From Sporosarcina sp. E16_8 (GTDB lineage Bacteria; Bacillota; Bacilli; Bacillales_A; Planococcaceae), in assembly GCF_017347095.1 (NCBI RefSeq), contig NZ_JADPRZ010000013.1:1-64000 (forward strand): a stretch of 64,000 nt of DNA, read 5' to 3'. Below the pieces are notes generated by a model. The model made no database searches and was not told the DNA's origin. It saw only the letters and a program-made list of their open reading frames with translations. Below, in pieces: positions 1 through 9,900 of this stretch (within the stretch, counting starts at the first letter, position 1; each line of letters begins with the position of its first letter). The position numbers were made by a program, and so were the translations under genes.

Positions 1-54
1 CTGCCTTATTTGATACTGCATAAATATTGTTAATGCTGCATTCAAAGGTCCAAT

Positions 55-99
55 TGTTGACGGGGTTATCTGTCCAAGGCTTGATGGCTATACTGTCCA
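55..99. repeat. left end of the transposon
   Basis: Two TGTCCA boxes (71-76 and 94-99) lie 23 bp apart behind a TGTTGAC terminus. With one gap they align to the inverted right end, which has three boxes. The arrangement matches multiple transposase-binding sites in Tn552/Tn7-type ends. Confidence 0.6.
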
Positions 100-121
100 T
101 TAGAGTCTACAGAAAGGAAAA

Positions 122-170
122 ACGTCTTCCATTTATGTATAACCATTCGAAGTGGTTATACGGAAGACGT
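122..170. terminator. long hairpin inside the left end
   Basis: ACGTCTTCC (122-130) pairs with GGAAGACGT (162-170), and GTATAACCA (137-145) pairs with TGGTTATAC (153-161). An unpaired six-base stretch lies on one side of the stem. No T-run follows, so it is a strong hairpin that may block incoming transcription or act as an RNA element, not a typical intrinsic terminator. Confidence 0.4.
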
Positions 171-210
171 CCCCAAAAACACATGATTATTATATCAGAT
201 TATCGCTTAA

Positions 211-741
211 TTGAAAACTTTGAAACAGGCGTTTTCAGTTACCAGTACAGAACAAGTGCCTTGCCCTTGTTGCGGAGAGCTTGATTATAAAGTTATTGGC
301 AGCCGTATACGAAAGGGAAGAATTGAAACAGGTGAAAGAAATCTCTACTCTATCCGAAGATTGCGATGTCAACCATGTTGGAAAATTCACCATGAACTCC
401 CGGATCTATTGATACCCTATAAGCGTTACGAAGCTTTCGTTATAGAAGGATGTATTGAGGGGTTTGAACCATTGGTTCTTGAAGTGGATGAGTTAACGAC
501 AGCTCGTTGGATATCCTGGTTTTCAAAATTGGTGGAGTATTGGATTCAAATTATTATTTCCCTACTCGTTCAAAGGCAACTTGAGTCTACTCTAGTGACG
601 GTTTTGTCCGACCGCTCACTATCTGTACTGGAACGAATCGGATGTTTAACAGGTGATGCTCCTGATTGGCTGGCTCGTCTTGTCCAACCGGTAGTAAATC
701 ATCATTTTTGGCTACATACCCGTTTTGCCTGTTTGTCCTGA
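211..741 (+). CDS. transposon zinc-ribbon protein, DUF6431-like
   Basis: A 176-residue protein at the head of the transposon. Two Cys pairs form an apparent zinc ribbon: CPCC near residues 18-21 and CQPC near 53-56, followed by a basic and aromatic-rich region. Proteins of this DUF6431-like kind usually sit directly upstream of a DDE transposase and an AAA ATPase, as here, and are presumed to bind DNA or assist transposition; no reaction is known to me. The TTG start has no clear ribosome binding site and the true start could differ. The family name rests on recalled context rather than a search. Confidence 0.55.
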   Translation: MKTLKQAFSVTSTEQVPCPCCGELDYKVIGSRIRKGRIETGERNLYSIRRLRCQPCWKIHHELPDLLIPYKRYEAFVIEGCIEGFEPLVLEVDELTTARWISWFSKLVEYWIQIIISLLVQRQLESTLVTVLSDRSLSVLERIGCLTGDAPDWLARLVQPVVNHHFWLHTRFACLS

Positions 742-780
742 AAAGATTGATTTACACTCAAGGTAATTAAACCGAAAGGA

Positions 781-2142
781 ATGAAACCCTTGAAAAATCA
801 ACAAAAGGATGAGGAAATGGCCGCTTCGAAGTATCAATTGATTGCACCGTTACTCGAAGATGGACTGGACCCGGCGAAAGAGAGAGAACTCAGGATGAAA
901 ATCAGTGAATCTTGTGGTCTTTCTGAGCGAAGCTTACGGCGATATGTGGCCAACTATCATAAGAATGGATTTATGGGATTGAGGCCTGCGCCCCGAAAAG
1001 GGCAGGCTTCTTCAGATGCGATCAATAAAGCAGTAGAACATGCGATACTGTTGCGTCGAGAAGTACCTGGACGAAGCGTCTCACAAATTATTCAGATACT
1101 GGAGTGGGAAGGCGTTGTAGAAGTTGGAGCGTTGAAGCGATCTACGCTCCAGGAGAGATTATCTGAAAAAGGATACAGCTCTAGACAGATGAAAATGTAT
1201 AGACAGACTTCGACTGCCACACGTCGCTTTCAAAGACGGCATCGTAATCAACTATGGCATTCAGATATCAAGTATGGCCCTTACCTTCCTATCGGTCCCG
1301 CTGGGACAAAAAAACAAGTGTATCTTGTGGTTTTTATAGACGATGCAACACGCTTTGTAGTGCATGCATCTTTCTATGCGTTACAAGATTCGCATTCCAT
1401 CGAGGATGCTTTTCGCCAAGCAATTCAAAAGCATGGTGTGCCTGAATCCGTTTATTTCGATAACGGAAAACAGTATCGGACAAAATGGATGAATCGGACC
1501 TGTTCTAAAATGGGCACACGTCTCCTTTACGCAAAACCATATTCGCCCGAATCAACCGGGAAAGTTGAACGTTTTAATCGAACGATTGACTCATTTCTAA
1601 GTGAAGTATCTTTAGAAAAGCCGAATCGTTTGGATAAACTTAATGAGCTTTTGGAAGTGTGGTTAAGTGAATGTTATCAACATAAGGCGCACACATCCCT
1701 TGGTGAAAACGTAAGTCCAATGAGTGCTTTTCGAAGCGATCAAAAAGCGCTCCGATTTATTTCGTCGGAAGAATTGATAGATGCTTTCCTACATTGTGAA
1801 GCCCGTAAAGTAGATAAGTCAGGCTGTATCAGTTTCCTAGATAAAAAGTATGAAGTTGGAATTTCTTTTGTTGGATGCAAGGTTGATGTTCTATATGATC
1901 CAGCGGATGTCTCTGAGCTAACCATTGAATATCAAGAATATTCGCCTTGGAAAGCTACGGAATTAGTTATAGGGGAGCAGACTGGAAAACGGCCAGAATT
2001 ACCCGAAACTCTTCAGAAGCTTCCGGTGGATAAATCACGTCTATTAAGAGCAGCAGAAAAACAACGTGAATCTAGACAAGAAATACAGCCTCCAGCCGTC
2101 TCTTATCGGAATGTGAACAAGGGTGTGAATACAGATGTTTGA
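781..2142 (+). CDS. DDE transposase, Tn552/Mu type
   Basis: A 453-residue integrase-fold transposase that would cut and join the transposon ends. An N-terminal helix-turn-helix region (about residues 30-130) precedes the rve catalytic core. The acidic triad is visible as D162 (WHSD), D227 (YFDNGKQ) and E263 (TGKVERF), with 35 residues between the second D and E (DD35E). A Mu-type C-terminal domain follows. Length is close to the 480-aa transposase of Tn552. The AAA ATPase start overlaps its end by 8 bp, so the two are translationally coupled. ATG 781 directly abuts AAAGGA; ATG 817 behind AAGGATGAGG is a credible alternative start. The frame is intact, so the protein may be active. Confidence 0.85.
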   Translation: MKPLKNQQKDEEMAASKYQLIAPLLEDGLDPAKERELRMKISESCGLSERSLRRYVANYHKNGFMGLRPAPRKGQASSDAINKAVEHAILLRREVPGRSVSQIIQILEWEGVVEVGALKRSTLQERLSEKGYSSRQMKMYRQTSTATRRFQRRHRNQLWHSDIKYGPYLPIGPAGTKKQVYLVVFIDDATRFVVHASFYALQDSHSIEDAFRQAIQKHGVPESVYFDNGKQYRTKWMNRTCSKMGTRLLYAKPYSPESTGKVERFNRTIDSFLSEVSLEKPNRLDKLNELLEVWLSECYQHKAHTSLGENVSPMSAFRSDQKALRFISSEELIDAFLHCEARKVDKSGCISFLDKKYEVGISFVGCKVDVLYDPADVSELTIEYQEYSPWKATELVIGEQTGKRPELPETLQKLPVDKSRLLRAAEKQRESRQEIQPPAVSYRNVNKGVNTDV

Positions 2143-2935
2143 GAAGTTTTACGAAATGTCTCATACACCGTTTTCACGTGACATTCCTCCGAAGGAATTG
2201 TATCGATCAGTAACGCAAGATGAGATTCTTGGTCGTCTTGAATATGCGGCAAAGCGACAACTATTTGTCGTCATGACAGGTGATTGTGGGGTTGGAAAAA
2301 CAACAATTATTAGACAATTTTCGTCTCAGTTGGACGAAGCTAAATACAAGTGCCTCTATTTATCTGATTCAAAGCTCACCCCTCGAAATTTTTATAAAGG
2401 ATTATTGGAACAATTGGGCTGCGAAGCGAAGTTTTATAGGGGCGATTCAAAAAGACAACTTCACCGCGAAATAGAATTGATGAAAGGGATTCATGGTATT
2501 ATTCCGGTCGTCGTTGTAGATGAGTCGCATCTTCTCGACCGGGAGATGCTTGAGGAAGTTCGTTTTCTCTTGAATTTCAAAATGGATGCACAAAGCCCGA
2601 TGGCGCTTGTTCTTGTCGGACAAAGCGAACTCTGGGATCGGCTCAGGTTACAGTCCTTCACTGCGATTCGGCAGCGAATTGACCTTCAGTGTAAACTCGT
2701 CTATCTGGACCGCGCGGATTCAGATGGTTATGTAATGAGACACTTGAACTATGCAGGAGTAGAAAGGGACATCTTTTCAGAAGCAGCATTGGAAGAGATT
2801 CATCGGTACTCAGGAGGAGCCGCAAGGCTCATTAACAAATTAGCAACTCACTGTCTACTGTATGGAGCACAAAATGGTCAACGAATTATAGATGATCGCA
2901 TGGTAATTCGAGTGATCGAAGGGGAACTATCATAG
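2135..2935 (+). CDS. transposition AAA ATPase, ExeA/TniB-like
   Basis: A 266-residue AAA+ ATPase that would act as target selector or transposase activator, the role of p271 in Tn552, TniB in Tn5053 and MuB in phage Mu. Walker A is GDCGVGKT at residues 49-56, Walker B is VVVVDESHLL in the middle, and a sensor-like SGGAARLINKLA segment lies near the C-terminus, typical of the ExeA/TniB group. It overlaps the transposase gene by 8 bp. The frame is intact. Its end lies about 25 bp from the first right-end TGGACA box, so there is no further cargo between it and the transposon end. Confidence 0.85.
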   Translation: MFEKFYEMSHTPFSRDIPPKELYRSVTQDEILGRLEYAAKRQLFVVMTGDCGVGKTTIIRQFSSQLDEAKYKCLYLSDSKLTPRNFYKGLLEQLGCEAKFYRGDSKRQLHREIELMKGIHGIIPVVVVDESHLLDREMLEEVRFLLNFKMDAQSPMALVLVGQSELWDRLRLQSFTAIRQRIDLQCKLVYLDRADSDGYVMRHLNYAGVERDIFSEAALEEIHRYSGGAARLINKLATHCLLYGAQNGQRIIDDRMVIRVIEGELS

Positions 2936-2954
2936 TTCCCTTTTTCTCTAATTT

Positions 2955-3029
2955 ACGTTGGACATTAATTTAGCAATCATTGGACAATGGTTACCGTCAA
3001 TCGATGGACATTAAGCCGTGTCAGTAACA
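2955..3029. repeat. right end of the transposon
   Basis: Three TGGACA boxes start at 2959, 2981 and 3005. The end abuts a reading frame that continues as the C-terminal half of PglX, so this is the junction at which the BREX gene was interrupted. Confidence 0.6.
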
Positions 3030-4259
3030 ACAATATCGAGCGGAAAACTATCAATGAGATTCAGTCCAGCTGGACATTTATTTGAAACAAAAGGTTCAGT
3101 CTGTTTTGTTAAACAAAACGAGAACACTAATTATTTATTGGGATTATTAAATAGTATTATAGTAAATAATTTGTTGTTAATCTTATCTCCTACATTAGAT
3201 TATCATGAAGGACCAATTGGGAAATTACCAGTTATAATTGAAAAAGATATTATTGAAACAGTAGATAGTTTGGTTTCTATAAATATTTCCACATCAAAAA
3301 TCGATTGGGACAATTTTGAAATGTCATGGAACTTTATAAAACATCCTTTATTAAAATTCGCAACAGTTAATCTTCAATCCGCATTTTCGGCATGGAAACA
3401 GCACACTGAATTTCAATTCAACCAACTAAAAGCGAATGAAGAAGAGTTGAATCGTATTTTCATTCAAATTTATGGCTTGAAAGATGAACTAATGCCTGAT
3501 GTAGAAGATAAAGATATAACGATTCGCAAAGCTGAATTAGTGCGTGATACGAAGAGTTTTCTTTCTTACTTTATCGGCTGCACAGTAGGTCGTTATAGCT
3601 TAGAGGTGGAAGGTTTAGCCTATGCCGGAGGGGAGTGGGATGAGTCGGAGTATGCTTCATTTAAGCCAAATAAGTATGGCATTCTGCAGTTTACGGATGC
3701 GGAGTATTTTGAACATGATATCATTGCTCGTTTGCGTGAGTTTTTGGCTGTGGCGTTTCAAGCGGATACGGTGGATGACAATCTACAATGGTTAGCGGAG
3801 GCACTTGAGATGAAGAAGGGCGAATATGCGGAAGCACGTTTGCGTCGTTACTTTATGGATGAGTTTTTCACGGATCATTGCAAGCCGTATCAAAAACGCC
3901 CGATTTATTGGCTTGTGGATTCTGGAAAACAGAAGGGCTTGCGTACGCTCATTTATATGCATCGTTATCAACCAGATACGATGGCAACGATCCGTTTTGA
4001 ACATTTGCAGGAGATTCAAGCGAAATACAATAATGAAATCGATGCACTAGATATTCGCCTTGTGAATCCAAATTTAAGTGCGACGGAAAAACGTAATTTG
4101 GAAAAGCAAAAAGATCTCTTTAAAAAACGTCTGGAAGAGTTGCTTGAATTCGATAAAAAGTTAGCTAAATATGCGAATGACCAAATTGGAATTGATTTAG
4201 ATGATGGTGTAAAAGTCAATTATGCGAAGTTTGATGGGGTTCTTGCGAAGATTAAATAA
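3030..4259 (+). pseudogene. pglX: BREX methyltransferase PglX, C-terminal half
   Basis: About 409 codons of the C-terminal part of the BREX adenine-specific DNA methyltransferase PglX. Recognisable segments are the ISSGKxSxR start, NYLLGLLNS, the GRYSLxxxGLAYAGG stretch and YQKRPIYWL followed by LIYMHRY. In BREX, PglX methylates host DNA at a non-palindromic site and is needed for phage exclusion. The methyltransferase domain with its SAM and NPPY motifs is missing because the transposon right end replaces everything upstream. An open frame starts at GTG 3018 inside the transposon end, so a truncated peptide could be made but could not methylate DNA. Confidence 0.85.
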
Positions 4260-4299
4260 AGATTACCGAAAAAAGAAAATAACTATGCCTGTTAATCCG

Positions 4300-4334
4300 A
4301 ATAGCCGTCATGCCTTTGTGCATGCGGCTATTTT
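4300..4334 (+). terminator. terminator after pglX
   Basis: AATAGCCGTCATGC pairs with GCATGCGGCTATT and is followed by TTTA. It separates the pglX unit from the pglZ unit. BREX operons of Bacillus are likewise known to be transcribed as two units split between pglX and pglZ. Confidence 0.7.
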
Positions 4335-4354
4335 ATAAATAGTTTGATATTTAC

Positions 4355-4363
4355 TGGTATACT
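4355..4363 (+). promoter_or_regulatory. extended -10 promoter for pglZ
   Basis: TGG followed by TATACT fits an extended -10 (TGnTATAAT-like). No good -35 is seen. It lies about 33 bp upstream of the pglZ start and just after the pglX terminator. Confidence 0.4.
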
Positions 4364-4396
4364 ATTCACATATATATTAATAGATGAGGTGACACT

Positions 4397-6907
4397 ATGG
4401 ATATCGTGGAAATGCTACGGGAACGGATTGTAGATGAGAAGAGCAAAAAAGCACGTGCTATTGTGTTCTGGTATGACGATTCTGCGCAGGAAACACTGGC
4501 TAGTTTAACAGAAGCATTTGCTGCAGACGATATTAAGGTCAGGGTACTAACGACAAACAATTTCTTTTCATTAAAAATAGACATAGAAATTGAGCATAAG
4601 GATGATTCCTTTTTATTATATGCACCTTTTGCAAAACTAGCGGACGAGGATAATCTTTTACTTGATATGCAGCTTTACGGAATAGAGTTTAAGGCGGATC
4701 AGATTGCAATTTTGGCTGAACAATTGCTTGTAAATGATTCTATTTTACGTCCGATGATTCAACGCTACCCATCATTCTTTAAAAGTAAAGGGCGCAAAGA
4801 CAAACTTAAAAAAGTATTACCTCCAAATGCGAGTGAGCGTGATATCGAGTACAGCATGTTGGCGGTGCTAGCAAATTCGCCGGTGGCCAATATGGCTGTA
4901 ATTACTCGCCACTTGCTTGTTGATGGGTTGGATGAACAAACAAATATGGTGTATAAAAATATAGAGAAACATTTCAGTACAGGGCGCATGTGGATTTTAT
5001 TAACAGAGTATTTTGGTATGGGAGTAAATACGGCTCATCAATCTTTACAGCACTTGCTAGAATATTTATTAGTTGCTCACTTTCAACGAAATGCATTATT
5101 TGAACTTACATCGCTTGGTGAAAAGTATGCGACAACACGTGGAAATGCTTGTGCGCTCTTTATTGATGACTGGTTACGTGCGAAAGAGAGTGAGGTTCAA
5201 GTTCTTGAAATGTATGTGAAGAACGTTGAAAATACATTACAAATTCGCGAATTATTGCAAGAACTTCCTGTAGAACAATATGATGCGATTTCGACATTTC
5301 CACTCATTGATGTATTAATTATTGAGAAGGTAACAGCTGAATTATTGCATCAAACATCAGATTTAACTGCTTGGAATGATCGTCTTCAAAAACGTTTGAA
5401 GACGCACTGGGCAAGAAGACAGGATTCTATTGCGGGTCTTTATCAAGTGATGTTGGAAGCGGTTCGTTTAACAGAATATAAAACGTACGTGAAGGAGTAT
5501 GATACACGCGAGAATCTGTATGTGCAATATACCGAAAAGCTCTACTTAGTCGATCAAGCATATCGTCGTTTTATGTTGGCTACCACACAGCTTGAGCACC
5601 GTGAATATGTAGGGCAGTTAGTAGAGTTATTAACGAATTGGTATGAAAATAATTACCTTCGTAAGCTTGTAGAGGAAACGAATCATGTGTTGGAAAATGA
5701 AACGGCTATAAATTTGCCAAAGCAGCAGTTCTTCTTCAATAAAACGATTCAACCTATTATAGATAAAGAATCTACGCGTGTTTTTGTCATTATTTCCGAT
5801 GCGCTACGCTTTGAAGTGGGTATAGAGTTAACGGAGCGTCTAAATAAGCGTGCAAATGGAGCAGCTACAGTTTCACCGATGATGAGCAGTTTGCCGTCTT
5901 ATACACAGCTTGGTATGGCTTCTCTATTACCCCACCGCACCCTATCAATCAGTGATAATAAAACAGTAATGGCAGATGGATTGCCGACAAATGGACTAGC
6001 AAATCGAACGAAGGTTTTACAACAGGCACATGAATCGGCTGTGGCGTATCGTTTAGATGAGATGCTGGATTGGTCTCCAAAGGAAGCGGACGAGTATTTT
6101 AAAGGCAAGCGTGTTGTGTATTTATATCATGATATTATCGATGCGACAGGAGATTCTATAAAATCTGAGCGTGAGACATATGCTGCTACTGAACGTGCGA
6201 TTGAGCTGTTGCAACGAGCGATTGATCGTTTATCTCGTTTACAGGCGAAACGTATTTTTGTTACTGCCGATCATGGATTCTTATTCCAGTATTCAAAAAT
6301 CGGAATGGATGTGAAAGTGGAAGCGGTACAAGGAGATATTGTTGAGTCTAATCGGCGTTTTGCAATCGGGAAGAATCTTCAAGTACCTGCTGGCGCGGTC
6401 AAACTAAATGACCTATTTACTCCTTTGAAAAATGTCGAAGTCGTTATTGCTAAAGGTGTGAACCGTTTTATCGGTGGTGGTGGTTTGCAGTTTGTCCATG
6501 GTGGTGCGATGCCACAAGAAGTAGTCATTCCGCTCATTGATTACCGTCGAATAAGCCAAGCAGACTTGGTTGATATTAGTGTGGCAATGCCTAAGCGGAT
6601 TATTACTAATTTCCGTATTCAAGTCCCGTTTTATCAAGAACAATCGGTATCAATAAGTTACTTACCGAGAACTGTGAAAGCTGCACTTTACATTGAGGAT
6701 GAACGTGTATCCGACGAAATTGAGTGTACATTCAATTTTACAGGAGATAACCATGAACGTAGAGAAACATTAACATTCAACATGGTAGAAAAATATTATG
6801 AATCTGGTCAAGTATGTACGTTGAAATTAATGACTATTGAAGACGACATAACAACACTCTATACGGAAACACCATTTACCATTCATATGTACAATGCACT
6901 GTACTAA
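4397..6907 (+). CDS. pglZ: BREX alkaline-phosphatase-fold protein PglZ
   Basis: An 836-residue PglZ, the BREX marker protein with an alkaline phosphatase-superfamily core that binds metal and is required for defence. Metal-site motifs are visible as VIISDALRFE (D468) and VTADHGF (D625, H626). The N-terminal 300 residues are the usual PglZ helical region, and the C-terminal part has an Ig-like run of beta strands. ATG 4397 follows GAGGTG at good spacing. It has its own promoter-like element and a terminator upstream, so it could be expressed although pglX is cut. The frame is complete. It alone cannot provide BREX defence without PglX and BrxC. Confidence 0.9.
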   Translation: MDIVEMLRERIVDEKSKKARAIVFWYDDSAQETLASLTEAFAADDIKVRVLTTNNFFSLKIDIEIEHKDDSFLLYAPFAKLADEDNLLLDMQLYGIEFKADQIAILAEQLLVNDSILRPMIQRYPSFFKSKGRKDKLKKVLPPNASERDIEYSMLAVLANSPVANMAVITRHLLVDGLDEQTNMVYKNIEKHFSTGRMWILLTEYFGMGVNTAHQSLQHLLEYLLVAHFQRNALFELTSLGEKYATTRGNACALFIDDWLRAKESEVQVLEMYVKNVENTLQIRELLQELPVEQYDAISTFPLIDVLIIEKVTAELLHQTSDLTAWNDRLQKRLKTHWARRQDSIAGLYQVMLEAVRLTEYKTYVKEYDTRENLYVQYTEKLYLVDQAYRRFMLATTQLEHREYVGQLVELLTNWYENNYLRKLVEETNHVLENETAINLPKQQFFFNKTIQPIIDKESTRVFVIISDALRFEVGIELTERLNKRANGAATVSPMMSSLPSYTQLGMASLLPHRTLSISDNKTVMADGLPTNGLANRTKVLQQAHESAVAYRLDEMLDWSPKEADEYFKGKRVVYLYHDIIDATGDSIKSERETYAATERAIELLQRAIDRLSRLQAKRIFVTADHGFLFQYSKIGMDVKVEAVQGDIVESNRRFAIGKNLQVPAGAVKLNDLFTPLKNVEVVIAKGVNRFIGGGGLQFVHGGAMPQEVVIPLIDYRRISQADLVDISVAMPKRIITNFRIQVPFYQEQSVSISYLPRTVKAALYIEDERVSDEIECTFNFTGDNHERRETLTFNMVEKYYESGQVCTLKLMTIEDDITTLYTETPFTIHMYNALY

Positions 6908-6910
6908 CCA

Positions 6911-6939
6911 GGAAGCCTGTTTATGATGAACAGGCTTCC
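6911..6939 (+). terminator. hairpin between pglZ and the helicase gene
   Basis: GGAAGCCTGTT (6911-6921) pairs perfectly with AACAGGCTTCC (6929-6939) over a 7-nt loop, starting 4 nt after the pglZ stop. There is no T-run, so it may be an mRNA processing or stabilising hairpin instead of a terminator. Confidence 0.5.
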
Positions 6940-6958
6940 ACCGAAGGGGGTTCTCTTA

Positions 6959-9900
6959 ATGCTAAAAGCAGGCGAAATAATAAAAGGTCCTTTTTGGCCA
7001 GAGATTGTCGAGATAAAACACTGTGAGTTAATTGACGATGATTTGTATGTTGTAGAATCCATTGGGCGAAAAACAAATAAGTTTTATGATCATTATTTAG
7101 AACAGTTTCAACTGGAGCAGCTTGAGAAAATTCAACAAAAAGATACATACTTTAATTCAGACCGCTTACAGCATTATCTTCAATTTCATGTGTTAAAAGC
7201 GGAAGAACGTTATTCTCAGTCAAGGGCTAGGGGGAACAGCAAGATTATACCGTTACCGCATCAAATAGAAGCAGTTTATAGTCGTATGCTCCAATCTCCA
7301 CAAGTTCGCTTTTTGCTTGCAGATGATCCGGGTGCAGGCAAAACGATTATGTCTGGTATGTTGATTCGGGAACTATTGGCTAGACAAAGTATAGAGCGGG
7401 TACTTATTCTCGTTCCACCGCTTGTTCTTAAACAATGGCAGGGAGAAATGAAAGAGAAATTTAATGAAGATTTTACAATCGTTACCCGCAATCTATTAAA
7501 TAGCTCGAACGAAGTTAATCCTTTTGAAGCAAATGACAAGATAATAAGTTCTGTTTATTGGGCTTCAAGGGAAGAAATCAAATCCCTCATTCTGAAATCT
7601 CAATTCGATTTAGTAATTATTGATGAGGCGCATAAAATGGCAGCGTATACACATGGGGTAAAGAAAAGAAAAATACAGCGCACAAAAATGTACCAACTTG
7701 GTGAAGCTCTGTTAAGGCATACAGAGCATTGTCTACTATTAACAGCAACACCACATAAGGGAGATAAAGAAAACTTTCGACATTTAATGAGTTTAGTTGA
7801 TCATGATATTTTCTCACATTTAAATAGTAGCGAATCGATGTTTGAAAAAAGTAATCCATTTATCATTCGTCGTTTAAAAGAATCGATGGTCAATTTCGAT
7901 GGAACACCGATTTTTCCTAAGCGAACAACAAAAACATTGTCTTTTGAACTTAGCTCGGAAGAAAAAGAGCTGTATGAGGATGTTACTTCATACGTCAGTG
8001 AGCATTTTAATAGGGCAAGAATGAACAATAAACCAAACGTGGCATTTGCGATGATGATTTTACAACGAAGATTAAGCTCTTCACTTGAGGCCATTTACCT
8101 GTCACTTGTACGTAGAAAAGGGAGACTAGAAGAGCTACTCTATACTCAGCAGCAAGAACAACAAGTAGATGTAGAGAATTTTGATGACATAGCTGCGGAT
8201 GAACAAGAAGATTTGGAAAGTCAATTGGAAGGTGAAGCAGAAACCTTCGACTTGGCTGAATTACAAGTGGAGATTGATGTACTCAGTAATTTGATTGATA
8301 AAGCCTATAATATTCGCCAGATAGACGTCGAACGAAAATATATAGAACTCGAAAAAACTCTTTTTGGATCCAATGGCCTTTTAGCGCAGGAAGAGAAAAT
8401 ATTAATTTTCACGGAATCGAAAGATACACTTTATTATTTAGAAAGTAAATTACTCAATTTTGTTCCTGAAGTAGCAAAAATTGTAGGGGATTTTTCTATG
8501 GAGCGACGTGGGATAGAAGTAGAAAAGTTTCGTAACGAATTACAGGTAATGCTAGCTACAGATGCGGGTGGTGAGTCGATAAACCTTCAATTCTGTAATC
8601 AAATGATTAACTATGATATTCCGTGGAATCCAAATCGATTGGAACAAAGGATGGGACGAATACACCGTATTGGTCAAAAAAATGAAGTGTTTGTTTTCAA
8701 CTTGGTCGCAATCAACACTCGTGAAGGTGATGTGCTAGTTCGTTTGCTAGAAAAGATGGAGCAAATGAGGACTGACCTAGGACAAGAGCTAGTGTATGAC
8801 TTTGTCGGTGAAATATTAAAAGAACAAGGTGTGGATCTATCGAATTTGATGGAAGAAGCTATTAGCGGTAGGGAACATTTAGATGAACTGATTGATAAAA
8901 TGGAGAAAACATTGTCAGAAGAACACAGTCGCTTGTTGAATTTAGCCAAGCAAGAAAGGTTGGACGAACATAGTTTTGACCTGCCAGGGATGCGTAGGGA
9001 ATATCAAGAGCTGTCTATTAATAGCTTACCTTCAAGAGTATATGGAGAGTTCGCGGTGAAGCAATTTGAAGAGACAAGAATTCGGCTGAACATTTCCAAT
9101 GACGGAGCAATCGGTCGTATTGATAGGTTTCCGAAAAATGTCCGTGAATTAGCAAAAAGACGTCGAATTTCGCTGAAATCAGATCAGTCAATTAGGTTTG
9201 CACTAAAACCTGATAAAGAATCGGCAGAAACACCATTATTACAAAATGACCATCCTATATTTAAACTAGCTTTGGAATTAGGCGGTACTGAAATACAACA
9301 GGTAGCAATTCCAGTCTGTCGTGTAAAAACATATGTCAGTGAAAGAATTATAGTTGAGCTAAACCAAGTAAGTGTTGTAGATGGTACCGGCAGAGAATTA
9401 AACCGTTCAATAATTTTACTGGGAAAACGAAAATCTGAAGAATGGATTCAAGTAGATCCGTATTGTTTATTTAATATTGATTTCGAAATGATTGATACCG
9501 ACAGTGCAAAGGATTCGACATTCAAAAGAGAAGCGATTATTGAAGCGCGTAGGACTTTGCAAGAAGTCCAAATGAAACGGAATGATTACATTAATAAAAA
9601 GAGCATTTATTTACGGAAATCATTCGACGAACAAATGGGCACACTCCAAAGTCGTCTTTTTGAATACGAGCAAAATAATATAGAAAATAAAAATAGTGCT
9701 TTGATTAACCAAACATATACACAAATTGAAGATCTCGAAGAACGTAGTAGCGAGCGTTTGGATGATATTGAACGGGAGCGTAGTATTCAACTACAGCCAA
9801 TTAAACGCATTGCCCAGCTGATTTTGGAGCCTATGGAACAAAGCAGTGGACGGTTAATTCCCGATGATGTATTCGAAAGTATAAAGGAATATGAGTACAG

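Larger units (their letters stand above)
55..3029 (+). mobile_element. Tn552-like three-gene transposon
   Basis: The element carries a zinc-ribbon protein, a DD35E transposase and an AAA ATPase in one direction, the plan of Tn552/Tn5053-type transposons. Both ends hold spaced copies of the same hexamer: TGTCCA at 71-76 and 94-99 on the left, and its complement TGGACA at 2959-2964, 2981-2986 and 3005-3010 on the right, at 22-24 bp spacing, as expected for transposase-binding sites. The terminal parts align as imperfect inverted repeats starting TGTTGAC on the left and, read inward, TGTTACTGAC on the right. Ends at 55 and 3029 give flanks ccaat and acaat, an imperfect 5-bp duplication; ends at 58 and 3023 are an alternative. 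No resolvase gene is seen. Confidence 0.7.

Noticed and set aside
27..284. 85-codon plus-strand open frame in the transposon left end
   Set aside because: It runs through the transposase-binding boxes and the hairpin, so the sequence is explained by non-coding constraints.
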